The position numbers were made by a program, and so were the translations under genes. The notes beneath the pieces are model-generated. The model made no database searches and had not been told where the DNA came from. It saw only the letters and a program-made list of their open reading frames with translations. A stretch of DNA of 61,807 nucleotides from JAFDWI01 sp964544305 (GTDB taxonomy: Bacteria; Actinomycetota; Acidimicrobiia; Acidimicrobiales; Iamiaceae), in contig CAZJAZ010000010.1 in NCBI GenBank assembly GCA_964544305.1, positions 1 through 61,807 of the forward strand, given 5' to 3'. Shown here one piece after another: positions 24,744-33,126 of the stretch. Every line of letters starts with the position of its first letter. Position 1 is the first letter of the stretch.

Positions 24744-25484
24744 ATGACAGATCTGAAGCGCTTTCCCCGCCCATCGGTGGCGGTGGATGTGGCCGTGCTT
24801 ACCGTCACCGAGGGCCGCCTTGGCGTCGTGGTGTGGCGCCGCACCGGCAGCACCCACCACGGCCAATGGGCGCTGCCCGGATCGTTCGTGCGTCCACGCG
24901 AACGCTTGGATGACGCGGTGCAACGCACCCTGGCAGACAAGTGCGCGTTCCGCGGGCTTGCCCCCACACAGTTGCAGGTCATGGACGACCCCGACCGTGA
25001 CGATCGTGGCTGGGTCCTGTCGGTTGCGTACCTCGACGTGGTCGATGCATCGTCGCTTGATCTCGTTGCTGGGGCCAGTGACGTGGCGCTCGCGCTAGTC
25101 CGCCACGATGATCGATCCGACGCTCACCCCGCACCAAAGCAAAGCCGTAACCGAGGCCAGCTCGCTGGCCGTGCACGGTCGATCCTTGAACTGCCTGATG
25201 GTCAACGCGAATTGCCGTTCGATCACGAGTCGATCGTCGCTCGGGCAATCGCAACACTGCGCGACCGCTACGCCGAGCGGCCCGACCCGACCGGCCTTCT
25301 TGGTCCACACTTCACGATGCTCGACCTTCGTCGCCTGCACGAAACCATCGCCGGCGAACCGCTCCAGAAAGACACGTTCCGGCGAACAATGCTGGCTCAC
25401 CTCGAACAACTCGATGACGTGGCGCACGGCACGGTCGGCCGCCCCGCGCGCCTGTTCAGCCACCGCGCGTCGTCTCCACACTGA
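24744..25484 (+). CDS. NrtR-type Nudix-related transcriptional regulator
   Basis: A 246-residue protein. The first ~150 residues are a Nudix fold (VAVLTVTEGRLGVVVWRR, QWALPGSFVRPRERLDDAV). The Nudix box is degenerate: R-T-L-A-D-K stands where R-E-x-x-E-E is needed, so hydrolysis is unlikely. The C-terminal ~90 residues are a winged helix of the NrtR kind: DHESIVARAIATLRDRY, FTMLDLRRLHETIAGEPL, FRRTMLAHL and a final GRPARLFSH. NrtR proteins repress NAD-metabolism genes and respond to ADP-ribose. The gene is divergent from the ADP-ribosylglycohydrolase operon across two palindromes, which makes control of that operon by ADP-ribose a natural inference. Confidence 0.82.
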   Translation: MTDLKRFPRPSVAVDVAVLTVTEGRLGVVVWRRTGSTHHGQWALPGSFVRPRERLDDAVQRTLADKCAFRGLAPTQLQVMDDPDRDDRGWVLSVAYLDVVDASSLDLVAGASDVALALVRHDDRSDAHPAPKQSRNRGQLAGRARSILELPDGQRELPFDHESIVARAIATLRDRYAERPDPTGLLGPHFTMLDLRRLHETIAGEPLQKDTFRRTMLAHLEQLDDVAHGTVGRPARLFSHRASSPH

Positions 25485-25528
25485 TCATCCGGGCAGGGAC
25501 AGTCGTGTTCGACAAACCGGATCATCAG
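25481..25528. terminator. Hairpin at the 3-prime end of the Nudix regulator
   Basis: Arms CTGATCATCCGG (25481-25492) and CCGGATCATCAG (25517-25528) pair with one mismatch around a 24-base loop. The stop codon of the regulator lies inside the left arm. There is no T-run after it, so it is a possible factor-dependent terminator or RNA-stabilising hairpin. The remaining bases to 25659 hold no gene I can identify. Confidence 0.4.
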
Positions 25529-25659
25529 AGTTGGGCGAGGCGAGCGGAACGACCAGCACCTCACCGACAACTTGTCCTTCACCGGCGTCAACCTCAACAA
25601 CACAGGGCAGACGACCCGCTCCTAGTTGCTGTCCTCAGCCGGGTTAGCCCGGGGTCGGC

Positions 25660-26040
25660 TCAGATGATCGCGAACGATCCCGAACCCGTTGCGATGACGG
25701 TTCCCTCTGGCCCAACAACAGTGGCTTCAAGTTGCGTGATGCGCCGACCGGGTTTGATGACCCGCGCCTCGGCATCAAGCGGACCAACAGCATACGGCCG
25801 GATGAAGCGCAGATGCACTTCAATCGACGCGCACGCCAACCCCTCGTCAAGGGTACTCATCGTGGCGGCGCCCATTGCCGTGTCGACCATGGCGAACAGC
25901 ACCGCACCATGAACCACACCGTTGGGATTGTGCAGTTGCGGCGTGACCTCAAGTGACGCAGTTCCCACCCCCACCTCGGGTGACGCGACGACCATGCCGA
26001 GTTGCTCTTGTAGCGGGAAAGGAGACGGCGAGAATCCCAT
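25660..26040 (-). CDS. PaaI-family hotdog thioesterase
   Basis: A 126-residue single hotdog-fold acyl-CoA thioesterase. NPNGVVHGAVLFAMVDTAMG carries the conserved H-G-x-x-x-x-x-x-D segment of the PaaI family, with catalytic Asp in VDTAMG; IEVHLRFIRPYAVGPLDAEA and the closing strand TVIATGSGSF complete the fold. It probably hydrolyses small or aromatic acyl-CoA esters. It is monocistronic, with flanking gaps of 72 bases downstream and no close upstream partner. Confidence 0.85.
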   Translation of the reverse strand: MGFSPSPFPLQEQLGMVVASPEVGVGTASLEVTPQLHNPNGVVHGAVLFAMVDTAMGAATMSTLDEGLACASIEVHLRFIRPYAVGPLDAEARVIKPGRRITQLEATVVGPEGTVIATGSGSFAII

Positions 26041-26112
26041 GGCCGAAACCTACCTCCAAATTATCGAAGGGACCGCGATGCGATCTGAGGCGAGGAACAC
26101 CTCAAGTTGCGC

Positions 26113-26511
26113 CTAGTTCGAGGAACGCTTGATGCCGCACGCTTTGCTGTTATATGCGTCGATCCGTTTGCCTGCAGCGACGAACGCAGGATCGGCCTCC
26201 AGTCGCAACATTTTTGCTGCTATGTCCCCCGCCGGGGTGTCGGCGCCAACCGCACTGTTGAACTTGCTCACAGTCAGGATGTAGTCGGATTTGATTTCGC
26301 GGGGCGCGGCGCGCTGAAGATCGGCCAGTTCATCTTTGGTTCGAAGTATTACGTTGCGTGCAGAGGCGGATTTGGGAATGGTGCTGAGGGTTTTCTGCCA
26401 ACGCTCCACGGTGGCACAATACGACGACTTGGAGCTCCCGCCACAGGCAGTGACGACGAGGAGCAGTACGCTGAGCACAGCGACCGAACAACTCCGACCA
26501 ATGCGAGCCAT
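26113..26511 (-). CDS. Hypothetical lipoprotein (132 aa)
   Basis: Starts at ATG 26511 behind a GGAGA site. Signal peptide MARIGRSCSVAVLSVLLL with lipobox VTAC (lipidated Cys at about residue 23), then a Ser-rich linker and a ~100-residue helical domain (YCATVERWQKTLSTI, DELADLQRAAPREIKSDYI). Only two cysteines follow the lipobox. No family recognised; similar small actinobacterial lipoproteins are common. It is divergent from the giant pentapeptide lipoprotein, with a 280-base gap that contains only the promoter noted for that gene. Confidence 0.65.
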   Translation of the reverse strand: MARIGRSCSVAVLSVLLLVVTACGGSSKSSYCATVERWQKTLSTIPKSASARNVILRTKDELADLQRAAPREIKSDYILTVSKFNSAVGADTPAGDIAAKMLRLEADPAFVAAGKRIDAYNSKACGIKRSSN

Positions 26512-26779
26512 GTCGTCTCCTCGTATCGAGATGAAATCCCCAAGACGAGATGATAGTTGTGCCACCTCTATTCGCCCGTGCATGATTGAGAAGGACCTTG
26601 ATTGTGTGGCCAGCGAACCCGCGTTCACATTCGCGCGCCGGTGTGACATTCCTGAGAAAACGTGATCATTCTCCCCCGAAACAATCCTCTCCAGGATGGA
26701 ATCGCGCTGACTTTTCGTTCCACCAAGCGCAGTGCCACTCGCGTGTCAACTTTCGCGCAGCTGATTGAATTTCGAGGAG

Positions 26780-26792
26780 TATAATGCAAAAA
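26780..26792 (+). promoter_or_regulatory. Consensus -10 box giving a probably leaderless mRNA
   Basis: A perfect TATAAT at 26780-26785 ends six bases before ATG 26792, which places transcription initiation at or next to the A of the start codon. A Shine-Dalgarno-like GGAG (26776-26779) lies upstream of that point and would not be in the transcript. No convincing -35. Leaderless genes are common in actinobacteria. Confidence 0.5.
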
Positions 26793-29700
26793 TGAGTTCT
26801 CGGGAGACGCGCTCGCAAACTCGGTTTGGCCGCAATCTTGCCGTGGCCTCGCTTGCGGGATTGTTGATCATCGCCGCGGCCGCATGTGACTACGGCAAAG
26901 CTTCGCTCATCGCCGGAGGTGACACCACCTTCGGTGCAGTTGGCGACGTGCTCGCCATTCCCGGCGGCGGCCAATACGTGGTGGACACCGCAAAATGCCA
27001 GATCGACAAAGTCGACGGCGCGGGAATCGTCACGGTGATCGCTGGCACCGGCACATGTGGCTACTCGGGTGACGGCAACGCGGCAACGAGTGCCCAAATC
27101 AACCCGTCACAAGCCGACTTCCAATCCGCGACCGGGCAGTTAGCTCTCGACAGCACCGGAAACCTCTATTTCAGTGACTCAGGCAACAACCGAATCCGCA
27201 AGGTCGCAACCGACGGAATAATCACCACCGTCGCAGGCGACGGTACTGGCACGACCATGGTGTACGGCTTTCGCGACTTCACGGTCAACACCTGCTCTGG
27301 CAATTCGGCATTTGCCGGCGGCATCACGGTCGTGCCGAACGGCTCAATCTATGTTGCGTGTCCGTTTGGAATCGGCAAAGTCAACTCAGACAAAACTCTC
27401 ACGAAGGTAGCGTCGGTGAATCCGTCCGCGTTGACCTCGGACAGTGCCGGAAACCTGTATTACGGCGCGTACTACAGCGGGACAATCCGTAAGTTTGATC
27501 CGACGACGAGCACCGACACGCAGTATGCGGATCTGAACTCGTTGGGTCTCAGTCCGGCTGGCCACAAGCCAATCATCACCGACCTTACGTTTGGACCGGA
27601 CGGCAAGCTCTATGCGTCGCTCGGGCCGATCAAATACGAAGAAAGCAATGGCCCGAGCCGGGTTCCAACGATCGTGCAACAAAATCGGGCCATCGTGGTG
27701 CGCGTCGACCCAAGCGGCCCGACCAAAATTGTCGGCACCGGCGACCCCGACCCAGTGACCGGGCCACAAACCGGATACGGCCGCGACCTGTCGATTAGCC
27801 CCGGTGGCATCACGGTCAACGCCGCCGGCAGCCTCCTCGTGACATCAGGCAAATCGGTCTATGCGATCGCGGGGCCAGACAAGGCGGACTCGGGCAGTGG
27901 CAGTAACTGCGACCCGACAAAGGTAAATCCCGGCGCTGATTTCACCGGTTTGGATTTCTCCGCCCTCCATATTGATCTGCACCACTGCGATTTGAGCGGC
28001 GTGAACTTCTCAGGCGCGAACATCACCGGCATGAACCTTGCACGTGCATACGGCACCGGCATCAATTTCACCAACGTTTACGGCTCGGACATCAACGTCG
28101 ATGGCGCTAAGTTTGACGGTGCGACCCTTGCCGGTGCGAACCTCTCCGGCCTAACCGGATTGCCAACATTGCTGCCAGCCGGATACAACGTGCGCGGCGG
28201 GTTTCTTGTCGGCCCGCAGGTGAACCTTGCAGGTGATGATCTTTCCGGCGTCGACTTGTCAAACACTGAACTTGTGGGCGCGAACGTCACCGGCACGCTG
28301 CTCGCCGGGTCGACACTCACCAACATTCACGCCACCAACCTGACTGGCACGCCTGCGTCGCTCCCAACCGGCTGGGCCGTCGTTGCCAATACGTTGGTTG
28401 GCCCCGGCGCAAACCTCACCGGCGCAAACCTCGACGGCGCTGACCTATCTGGCGTCGACTTCAGCGGTGCAAACCTCACCGGCATTCACGCCAGCAACCT
28501 GACTGGCACACCGGCGTCACTACCGACTGGTTGGTCGGTCGTTCACAACACACTGGTCGGCCCCGGCGCAAACCTCACCGGCGTCGATTTGACCGGTGCT
28601 GATCTCACCGGCGCAAACCTCACCGGCGCAAACCTNNNNNNNNNNNNNNNNNNNNNNNNNNNNNNNNNNNNNNNNNNNNNNNNNNNNNNNNNNNNNNNNN
28701 NNNNNNNNNNNNNNNNNNNNNNNNNNNNNNNNNNNCTCACCGGCGCAAACCTCACCGGCGCAAACCTGACGGGTGCCAATCTGTCGAACGCCAACCTTGC
28801 GGGAGTCGATTGGACGAGTTTCAACCTCACTGGTGTAATACTCGATGGCGCGAACCTCACCGGCACAAAACTCGATGGCGCCACACTCGTCGGGGTACAT
28901 GCCGCGAACATCACCGGCACCCCTGCGACGCTTCCTTTCAACTGGCAAGTGGCCGACAGCACGCTTGTCGGACAATCCGCCGACCTCAGTGGCATTGACT
29001 TCAGCGGTGCAAACCTCACCGGCGTGAATCTTTCCCAGGTGAACGCGGCAAACACAAACTTCACAAACGCCAACCTCACGAACGTCAACCTGTACGGTGC
29101 GAATCTGACCGGTGCAAACCTCACCGGCGCCACACTGAACAACACCGACCTGAGGGGAGCGACGCTCACAAGCGTGCATGCGATCGACATGAACGGAGTT
29201 GTACTCGCATTACCGAGCGGCTGGAAGCAATGCGGCGGAACCCTCGTCGGACCGGGCGCGAACGTCACCGGCGGTGACCTCCAAACCTGTGGCCTGGGAG
29301 GTTTTAATCTCACCGGCACGATCTTCGTCAACGCAAACCTCACGGGCGCAAACCTTGACGGCGCTACGGTCACCAACGCGGACTTCACCGGCGCAAACCT
29401 CAACCAACTAGCGGCGAGTCATCTGGTCGGCGCTCCAGCGTCGCTTCCCACGAATTGGCAGCTCATTAACGGCATACTCATCGGACCGGGCGCAAACCTC
29501 GCCAATGCCGATCTGTCCAACGCCGACCTGACCGGTATTGACCTCACGGGCGCAAACCTGAACGGCGCCCATCTTGGGGGCACCCTCCTCGCGGGGGCAA
29601 CCCTCACCGGCATAAGCGGGCGTGGCATCTATGGCCCCCTGGCCTCCCTGCCACCGGGCTGGATTATCGTCAACAGCAATCTCGTTGGCCCCGGCGCAAA

Positions 29701-30844
29701 TCTCACCAATGCCGATCTGTCCAATGGGGATCTGACGGGCATTGACCTCAGTGGAGCGACGCTCACAGGTGTGCACGCCACCAACCTCGCCGGCGCGCCT
29801 GCCTCGCTCCCAAGCGGCTGGGCCGACATCAACAACACTCTCGTTGGCCCCGGCGCAAATCTCACCGACGCCGATCTGTCCAACGCCGACCTATCCGGCT
29901 TCGACCTCACCAGTGCTCTACTCGATAACGCGACGGTAACCGGTGCGAGCTTCAGCGGCGCGACGCTCACGGGTGTCCACGCCACCAACCTCACCGGTGC
30001 CCCTGCGTCGCTCCCAACCGGCTGGGCCGACATCAACAACAACCTCGTCGGGCCTTCGGCCAATCTCACCGGCGCCGATCTGTCCAACGCCGACCTATCC
30101 GGCTTCGACCTCACCAACACGAGCCTTTCTGGCACAAACCTCACCGGCGCCAACCTGGCTGGCGCAAACCTCAGCAATGCCAATCTCCTCAACGCGAAGC
30201 TGACCAATGCCAATCTTGATAACGCGACTGTCACCGGCGCGAACTTGACTGCACAAAATCTTGTCGGTGTACACGCGACCAACTTGACCGGAACCCCCGC
30301 CGGCCTCCGGTATCAATGGAAGCTTGTTTCCCAGACGCTGGTCGGAGCTGGTGCGAACTTAACTGGTGTCGATCTATCCGGTGCGAACCTCTCGCTGATG
30401 ACGCTTACCGCGGTGAACTTCACGAACACGAACCTGACCGGGGCAAACCTCAACTACAGCAACTTGAACGGTTCAACATTCGCAGGCACCACTTTGACCA
30501 GCGCGACCCTCTATGACGTCGACGGTCGCAACCTCGTTGGCACCCCAGCATCGCTACCGACCGGTTGGAAATATCTTTCCAACGCGTTCGTCGGGCTCGG
30601 TGCAAACCTTTCGGGTGTCGATCTATCCGGTGCGGACCTAACTGGCATGAATCTTGGCGGGAACGCCTACTTCATCACAACCCTCACCGGCACCAACCTG
30701 ACTGGCGCAAACCTCACCAACACCAAGTTCTCCGGGGCAACGGGCACCCCCAACGGTGGCGCAACCGCGACCTACTCCAACACCACCTGCCCCGACGCGA
30801 CCATTGCCACCGCTCCCGCAACGTGTGTCGGCCACGGATTTTAG
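26792..30844 (+). CDS. Giant NHL-repeat / pentapeptide-repeat surface lipoprotein
   Basis: About 1350 residues including a 100-N gap. Residues 1-32 are a lipoprotein signal (NLAVASLAGLLIIAAAAC). Residues ~35-365 form an NHL-type beta-propeller (GNLYFSDSGNNRIRKVATDG and related blades). From ~375 to ~1320 the protein consists of pentapeptide repeats (A(D/N)LTG type), which fold as a right-handed square helix. They are punctuated 11 times by a non-pentapeptide insert of the form G(T/A)PASLPTGW-x5-LVGPGAN. The C-terminus closes with Cys-containing CPDATIATAPATCVGHGF. Start ATG 26792 fits the signal peptide and the leaderless promoter. It is probably an extracellular rod displayed on the cell surface; binding partner unknown. 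It belongs to a known domain class but the modular insert is striking. Confidence 0.85.
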   Translation: MSSRETRSQTRFGRNLAVASLAGLLIIAAAACDYGKASLIAGGDTTFGAVGDVLAIPGGGQYVVDTAKCQIDKVDGAGIVTVIAGTGTCGYSGDGNAATSAQINPSQADFQSATGQLALDSTGNLYFSDSGNNRIRKVATDGIITTVAGDGTGTTMVYGFRDFTVNTCSGNSAFAGGITVVPNGSIYVACPFGIGKVNSDKTLTKVASVNPSALTSDSAGNLYYGAYYSGTIRKFDPTTSTDTQYADLNSLGLSPAGHKPIITDLTFGPDGKLYASLGPIKYEESNGPSRVPTIVQQNRAIVVRVDPSGPTKIVGTGDPDPVTGPQTGYGRDLSISPGGITVNAAGSLLVTSGKSVYAIAGPDKADSGSGSNCDPTKVNPGADFTGLDFSALHIDLHHCDLSGVNFSGANITGMNLARAYGTGINFTNVYGSDINVDGAKFDGATLAGANLSGLTGLPTLLPAGYNVRGGFLVGPQVNLAGDDLSGVDLSNTELVGANVTGTLLAGSTLTNIHATNLTGTPASLPTGWAVVANTLVGPGANLTGANLDGADLSGVDFSGANLTGIHASNLTGTPASLPTGWSVVHNTLVGPGANLTGVDLTGADLTGANLTGANXXXXXXXXXXXXXXXXXXXXXXXXXXXXXXXXXXLTGANLTGANLTGANLSNANLAGVDWTSFNLTGVILDGANLTGTKLDGATLVGVHAANITGTPATLPFNWQVADSTLVGQSADLSGIDFSGANLTGVNLSQVNAANTNFTNANLTNVNLYGANLTGANLTGATLNNTDLRGATLTSVHAIDMNGVVLALPSGWKQCGGTLVGPGANVTGGDLQTCGLGGFNLTGTIFVNANLTGANLDGATVTNADFTGANLNQLAASHLVGAPASLPTNWQLINGILIGPGANLANADLSNADLTGIDLTGANLNGAHLGGTLLAGATLTGISGRGIYGPLASLPPGWIIVNSNLVGPGANLTNADLSNGDLTGIDLSGATLTGVHATNLAGAPASLPSGWADINNTLVGPGANLTDADLSNADLSGFDLTSALLDNATVTGASFSGATLTGVHATNLTGAPASLPTGWADINNNLVGPSANLTGADLSNADLSGFDLTNTSLSGTNLTGANLAGANLSNANLLNAKLTNANLDNATVTGANLTAQNLVGVHATNLTGTPAGLRYQWKLVSQTLVGAGANLTGVDLSGANLSLMTLTAVNFTNTNLTGANLNYSNLNGSTFAGTTLTSATLYDVDGRNLVGTPASLPTGWKYLSNAFVGLGANLSGVDLSGADLTGMNLGGNAYFITTLTGTNLTGANLTNTKFSGATGTPNGGATATYSNTTCPDATIATAPATCVGHGF
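28140..30640 (+). repeat. Eleven supermodules within the pentapeptide region
   Basis: Each unit has 20-60 residues of pentapeptides followed by a ~25-residue insert. The inserts occur as LPTLLPAGYN, LPTGWAV, LPTGWSV, LPFNWQV, LPSGWKQ, LPTNWQL, LPPGWII, LPSGWAD, LPTGWAD, LRYQWKL and LPTGWKY, each followed by a (L/F)(V/I)G(P/Q/A/L) turn and a new NLTGADL run. Coding DNA is correspondingly repetitive and caused the assembly break at 28636. Confidence 0.8.
28604..28767. other. Assembly gap inside the pentapeptide array, flanked by identical 32-mers
   Basis: Exactly 100 N (28636-28735) between two identical 32-base ends (28604-28635 and 28736-28767). Either the contigs simply overlap, in which case 132 bases (44 codons) should be removed without changing frame, or an unknown number of repeats is missing. 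The repeat length of this gene is therefore uncertain. Confidence 0.85.
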
Positions 30845-30873
30845 GCGCCCACGGTCTAGTCAACAAAGCACGC

Positions 30874-30923
30874 GTTTTGGGTGCCAAATCCGAACCTCCA
30901 GGTTCCAAAAACGCACCCAAAAC
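30874..30923. terminator. Nested hairpin between two convergent genes
   Basis: Outer arms GTTTTGGGTGC (30874-30884) and GCACCCAAAAC (30913-30923) pair perfectly; an inner AACCT-cc-AGGTT hairpin sits in the loop. It follows the pentapeptide gene by 30 bases. No T-run is present. Likely a transcription end for the rightward gene. The rest of the interval 30845-31100 shows no gene. Confidence 0.45.
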
Positions 30924-31100
30924 AGCCGGGAGATGGGTGGGGTTGGTTCCCGATTGCGAGCAGGAGAGAACTGCCCACCACAAACCTCACCAATGGCGAC
31001 TTGGTGGCGTTCGGTCAGCCCTTCCAAACCAAGAGTTTCAAACCCTGAAAGCATGCGTAGTTTGTTGAATGCAATGACGATCGGGTTCACTCGCCATGGC

Positions 31101-32162
31101 TCAAGGGCCAAACGCCAAGGCCCACGGGCTGCTCAGTCCGGTGACGGCCGTGGAGAGCATCGATCCATCCCATTTGGACACGGTTGCGCTGCCGTTGTTG
31201 ACAACCCAAAGATCTCCAGAGGAGTCGAAGGTCAAACCGGAAGGGTTTCCAAGCCCGGTGAAGATGACGATCGTGAGTGACGTTCCGTCCCACATTTGGA
31301 CAAAACTGCTTGACCAGTTGGCGATCCACAAGTTACCCGACGTGTCAAAAACCACGTCGACTGGGTTGCTTAGTCCACTTGTGATCGGGGTAGTGAGAGT
31401 TGTGCCATCCCACTTTGCCACCGTGTCGTTGCCACTGTTTGCGATCCACAGGTTGCCGGACGAGTCAAACGCCAAACCATAGGGAGCTTGAAGGCCAGTA
31501 ACAGCCGTAGCGAGTGTCGTGCCATCCCACTTTGCCACCGTCGAATTGTTGTAGTTCGAGATCCACAAGTTGCCGGACGAGTCAAACGTCAAACCAATCG
31601 GCCCGTTCAGTCCACTGGTAATGACGTTTGTGAGGGTCGTGCCATCCCACTTTGCCACGGTGTTGGTGTAATAGTTGGCGATCCACAGGTTGCCGGACGA
31701 GTCAAACGCCACATCGTATGGGCCACTCAAACCACTGGAAATCGCGCTGGAGATACTAGAGCCATCCCACTTCGAAATCGATGAACCATTGAGGTTTGTG
31801 ATGTAGAGACCAGATTGAATCGTGGGAAGAGTGGTGGGTGGCGCGGTCGTGCCAGGCGACGACGCGGCCGCGGCGACATTTGGCAGCGCGATGACCGCGA
31901 CCGCCGCGGCAGCCGCGACACCACCGAGTTGAATGATCCGACGGCGCGACCAGCCCGGGGCGTGAACGATGCCGAGTTCGACTAGTCCGGCCATCGCCGG
32001 CTCAAGTGATTCGGGCACTTCATCGACACCGGTCTGAGCGAGGTCGAACGCTTTAGCTTGTTCACCACAGAGGTGAAGCACTTGATCTGAAACGGGCGAC
32101 AGAACCAGATACCCATCGTCGACCTGCTCAATATGCAAACCAGCAACAACTGTGAAACGCAT
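31101..32162 (-). CDS. Membrane-anchored beta-propeller protein with N-terminal PqqD-like domain
   Basis: About 353 residues. Residues 1-75 (MRFTVVAGLHIEQVDDGYLV, SPVSDQVLHLCGEQAKAFDL, then AMAGLVELGIV) resemble the PqqD/RRE-type winged domain. Next comes a twin-arginine-like stretch SRRRIIQLGG with a hydrophobic segment, then a Thr/Pro linker. Residues ~120-350 are six tandem ~40-residue blades of the kind (S)SGNLWIANxxxNTVAKWDGT, a virginiamycin-B-lyase/NHL-like six-bladed propeller. The cytoplasmic domain would therefore be tied to an exported propeller. ATG 32162 is preferred; the frame is open to ATG 32246. Neighbour of the NHL/pentapeptide lipoprotein, convergent to it. Function unknown. 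Confidence 0.7.
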   Translation of the reverse strand: MRFTVVAGLHIEQVDDGYLVLSPVSDQVLHLCGEQAKAFDLAQTGVDEVPESLEPAMAGLVELGIVHAPGWSRRRIIQLGGVAAAAAVAVIALPNVAAAASSPGTTAPPTTLPTIQSGLYITNLNGSSISKWDGSSISSAISSGLSGPYDVAFDSSGNLWIANYYTNTVAKWDGTTLTNVITSGLNGPIGLTFDSSGNLWISNYNNSTVAKWDGTTLATAVTGLQAPYGLAFDSSGNLWIANSGNDTVAKWDGTTLTTPITSGLSNPVDVVFDTSGNLWIANWSSSFVQMWDGTSLTIVIFTGLGNPSGLTFDSSGDLWVVNNGSATVSKWDGSMLSTAVTGLSSPWALAFGP

Positions 32163-32508
32163 CGGCTCGTGTTCCCCGCTCAGGTCAGCCGCGCTGGCGC
32201 GGCCACGAATAGTGAGGAGCAAGCTAGCATTTTCTCTTCTCGACATCCCTGATACTGCACGTACCCCGCTCGTGCATTACATCAAACCCTCGAGCGCTTC
32301 TTGCTCTTGACCATCTTCGCCTACCTTCGCCCGCTCGCGCTCAAACTCTGGGATATACGTCGCGCCCTGGCGGACTCTCGTCCCAAAGTTCGGCTGGAGG
32401 TCGAATCGGACATGAGCAGCATCGACTCGGACAACATTCGAGTCGTCGACACCTGTGCGAGAGCGCCACTACGATCGGACGTCACACCGGCACGACCAGG
32501 GGGCAGCC
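32163..32508 (+). promoter_or_regulatory. Intergenic region with a promoter candidate for the VOC gene
   Basis: The 346 bases between the propeller and VOC genes contain no recognisable gene. A promoter-like pair TCGACA (32446-32451) and TACGAT (32470-32475), spaced 18 bases, points toward the VOC gene. Transcription would start near 32482, 27 bases before its ATG. Confidence 0.35.
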
Positions 32509-33069
32509 ATGACAGACACGGACAATGCAGCAAGTTTCGAATTCAACGGCGTGCACCACGTCGCACTTGTGAGCTCCGACATGGGCGCCACCGTCGACTT
32601 CTACTCCGGCGTGCTCGGCATGCCACTGATCAAAACCATTGAGCTGCCCGAAGGATCTGGCCAGCACTTCTTCTTTGACATCGGCAACGGCGACTGCCTC
32701 GCCTTCTTCTGGTTTCCCGACGCACCCAAAGGCGAACGGGGCATCTCATCACCACGAGGCCTTCCCACCGATCTCGACATGATCAGCGCACACGGCTCGA
32801 TGAACCACCTGGCCTTCACGGTGCCCACCGACAAATTCGATGAGAAAGTCGCGCTCTTGCACGAAAAAGGCATTGCGTGTAGCGAAGTACTCAACCACGA
32901 CAACTCAACATGGGGTGTCGCCGCTGAAATCACCGACGACGTGTATGTGCGTTCGGTCTATTTCTTTGGACCCGACGGTGTGCTGTTGGAACTCGCCGCG
33001 TGGACCAAAACTTTCACGCCCGACGATGTCGCCCACGAACCTGCCCGTCCCAACGCGCTACCCGCATAA
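32509..33069 (+). CDS. VOC (glyoxalase/extradiol dioxygenase) family protein
   Basis: A 186-residue vicinal-oxygen-chelate protein: GVHHVALVSSDMGATVDFY begins the first beta-alpha-beta-beta-beta unit with the first metal histidine. A second unit holds HLAFTVPTDKFDEKVALL and ends FFGPDGVLLELAAW with the metal glutamate. Family members are dioxygenases, isomerases or resistance proteins; the substrate is not evident. ATG 32509 has a GGGGG-type ribosome site. Followed 57 bases later by an AhpD-like gene, so the two probably share a transcript and act on the same compound. Confidence 0.85.
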   Translation: MTDTDNAASFEFNGVHHVALVSSDMGATVDFYSGVLGMPLIKTIELPEGSGQHFFFDIGNGDCLAFFWFPDAPKGERGISSPRGLPTDLDMISAHGSMNHLAFTVPTDKFDEKVALLHEKGIACSEVLNHDNSTWGVAAEITDDVYVRSVYFFGPDGVLLELAAWTKTFTPDDVAHEPARPNALPA

Positions 33070-33126
33070 GCGCGCTACCCGCAGAAACACCCCAACGCAT
33101 CGCCACGTCAACGAAAGGTTCCCGCC

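Noticed and set aside
25550..25610. A short pentapeptide-like string (LTDNLSFTGVNLNN) after the Nudix regulator
   Set aside because: It lies downstream of a stop in the same frame, has no start or flanking repeats, and is too short to separate from chance.
28520..29403. Long minus-strand frames opposite the pentapeptide gene
   Set aside because: Periodic antisense products of the pentapeptide repeat DNA; they are rich in Val/Arg/Pro repeats that merely mirror the sense codons.
31130..31760. Regular ~120-base DNA repeats that could suggest a CRISPR array
   Set aside because: Unit length, lack of unique spacers and perfect coding in the minus strand show they are beta-propeller blades.
33045..33085. 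Duplicated GCGCTACCCGCA near the VOC stop codon
   Set aside because: A single 12-base tandem duplication with no structural or regulatory context; likely replication slippage.
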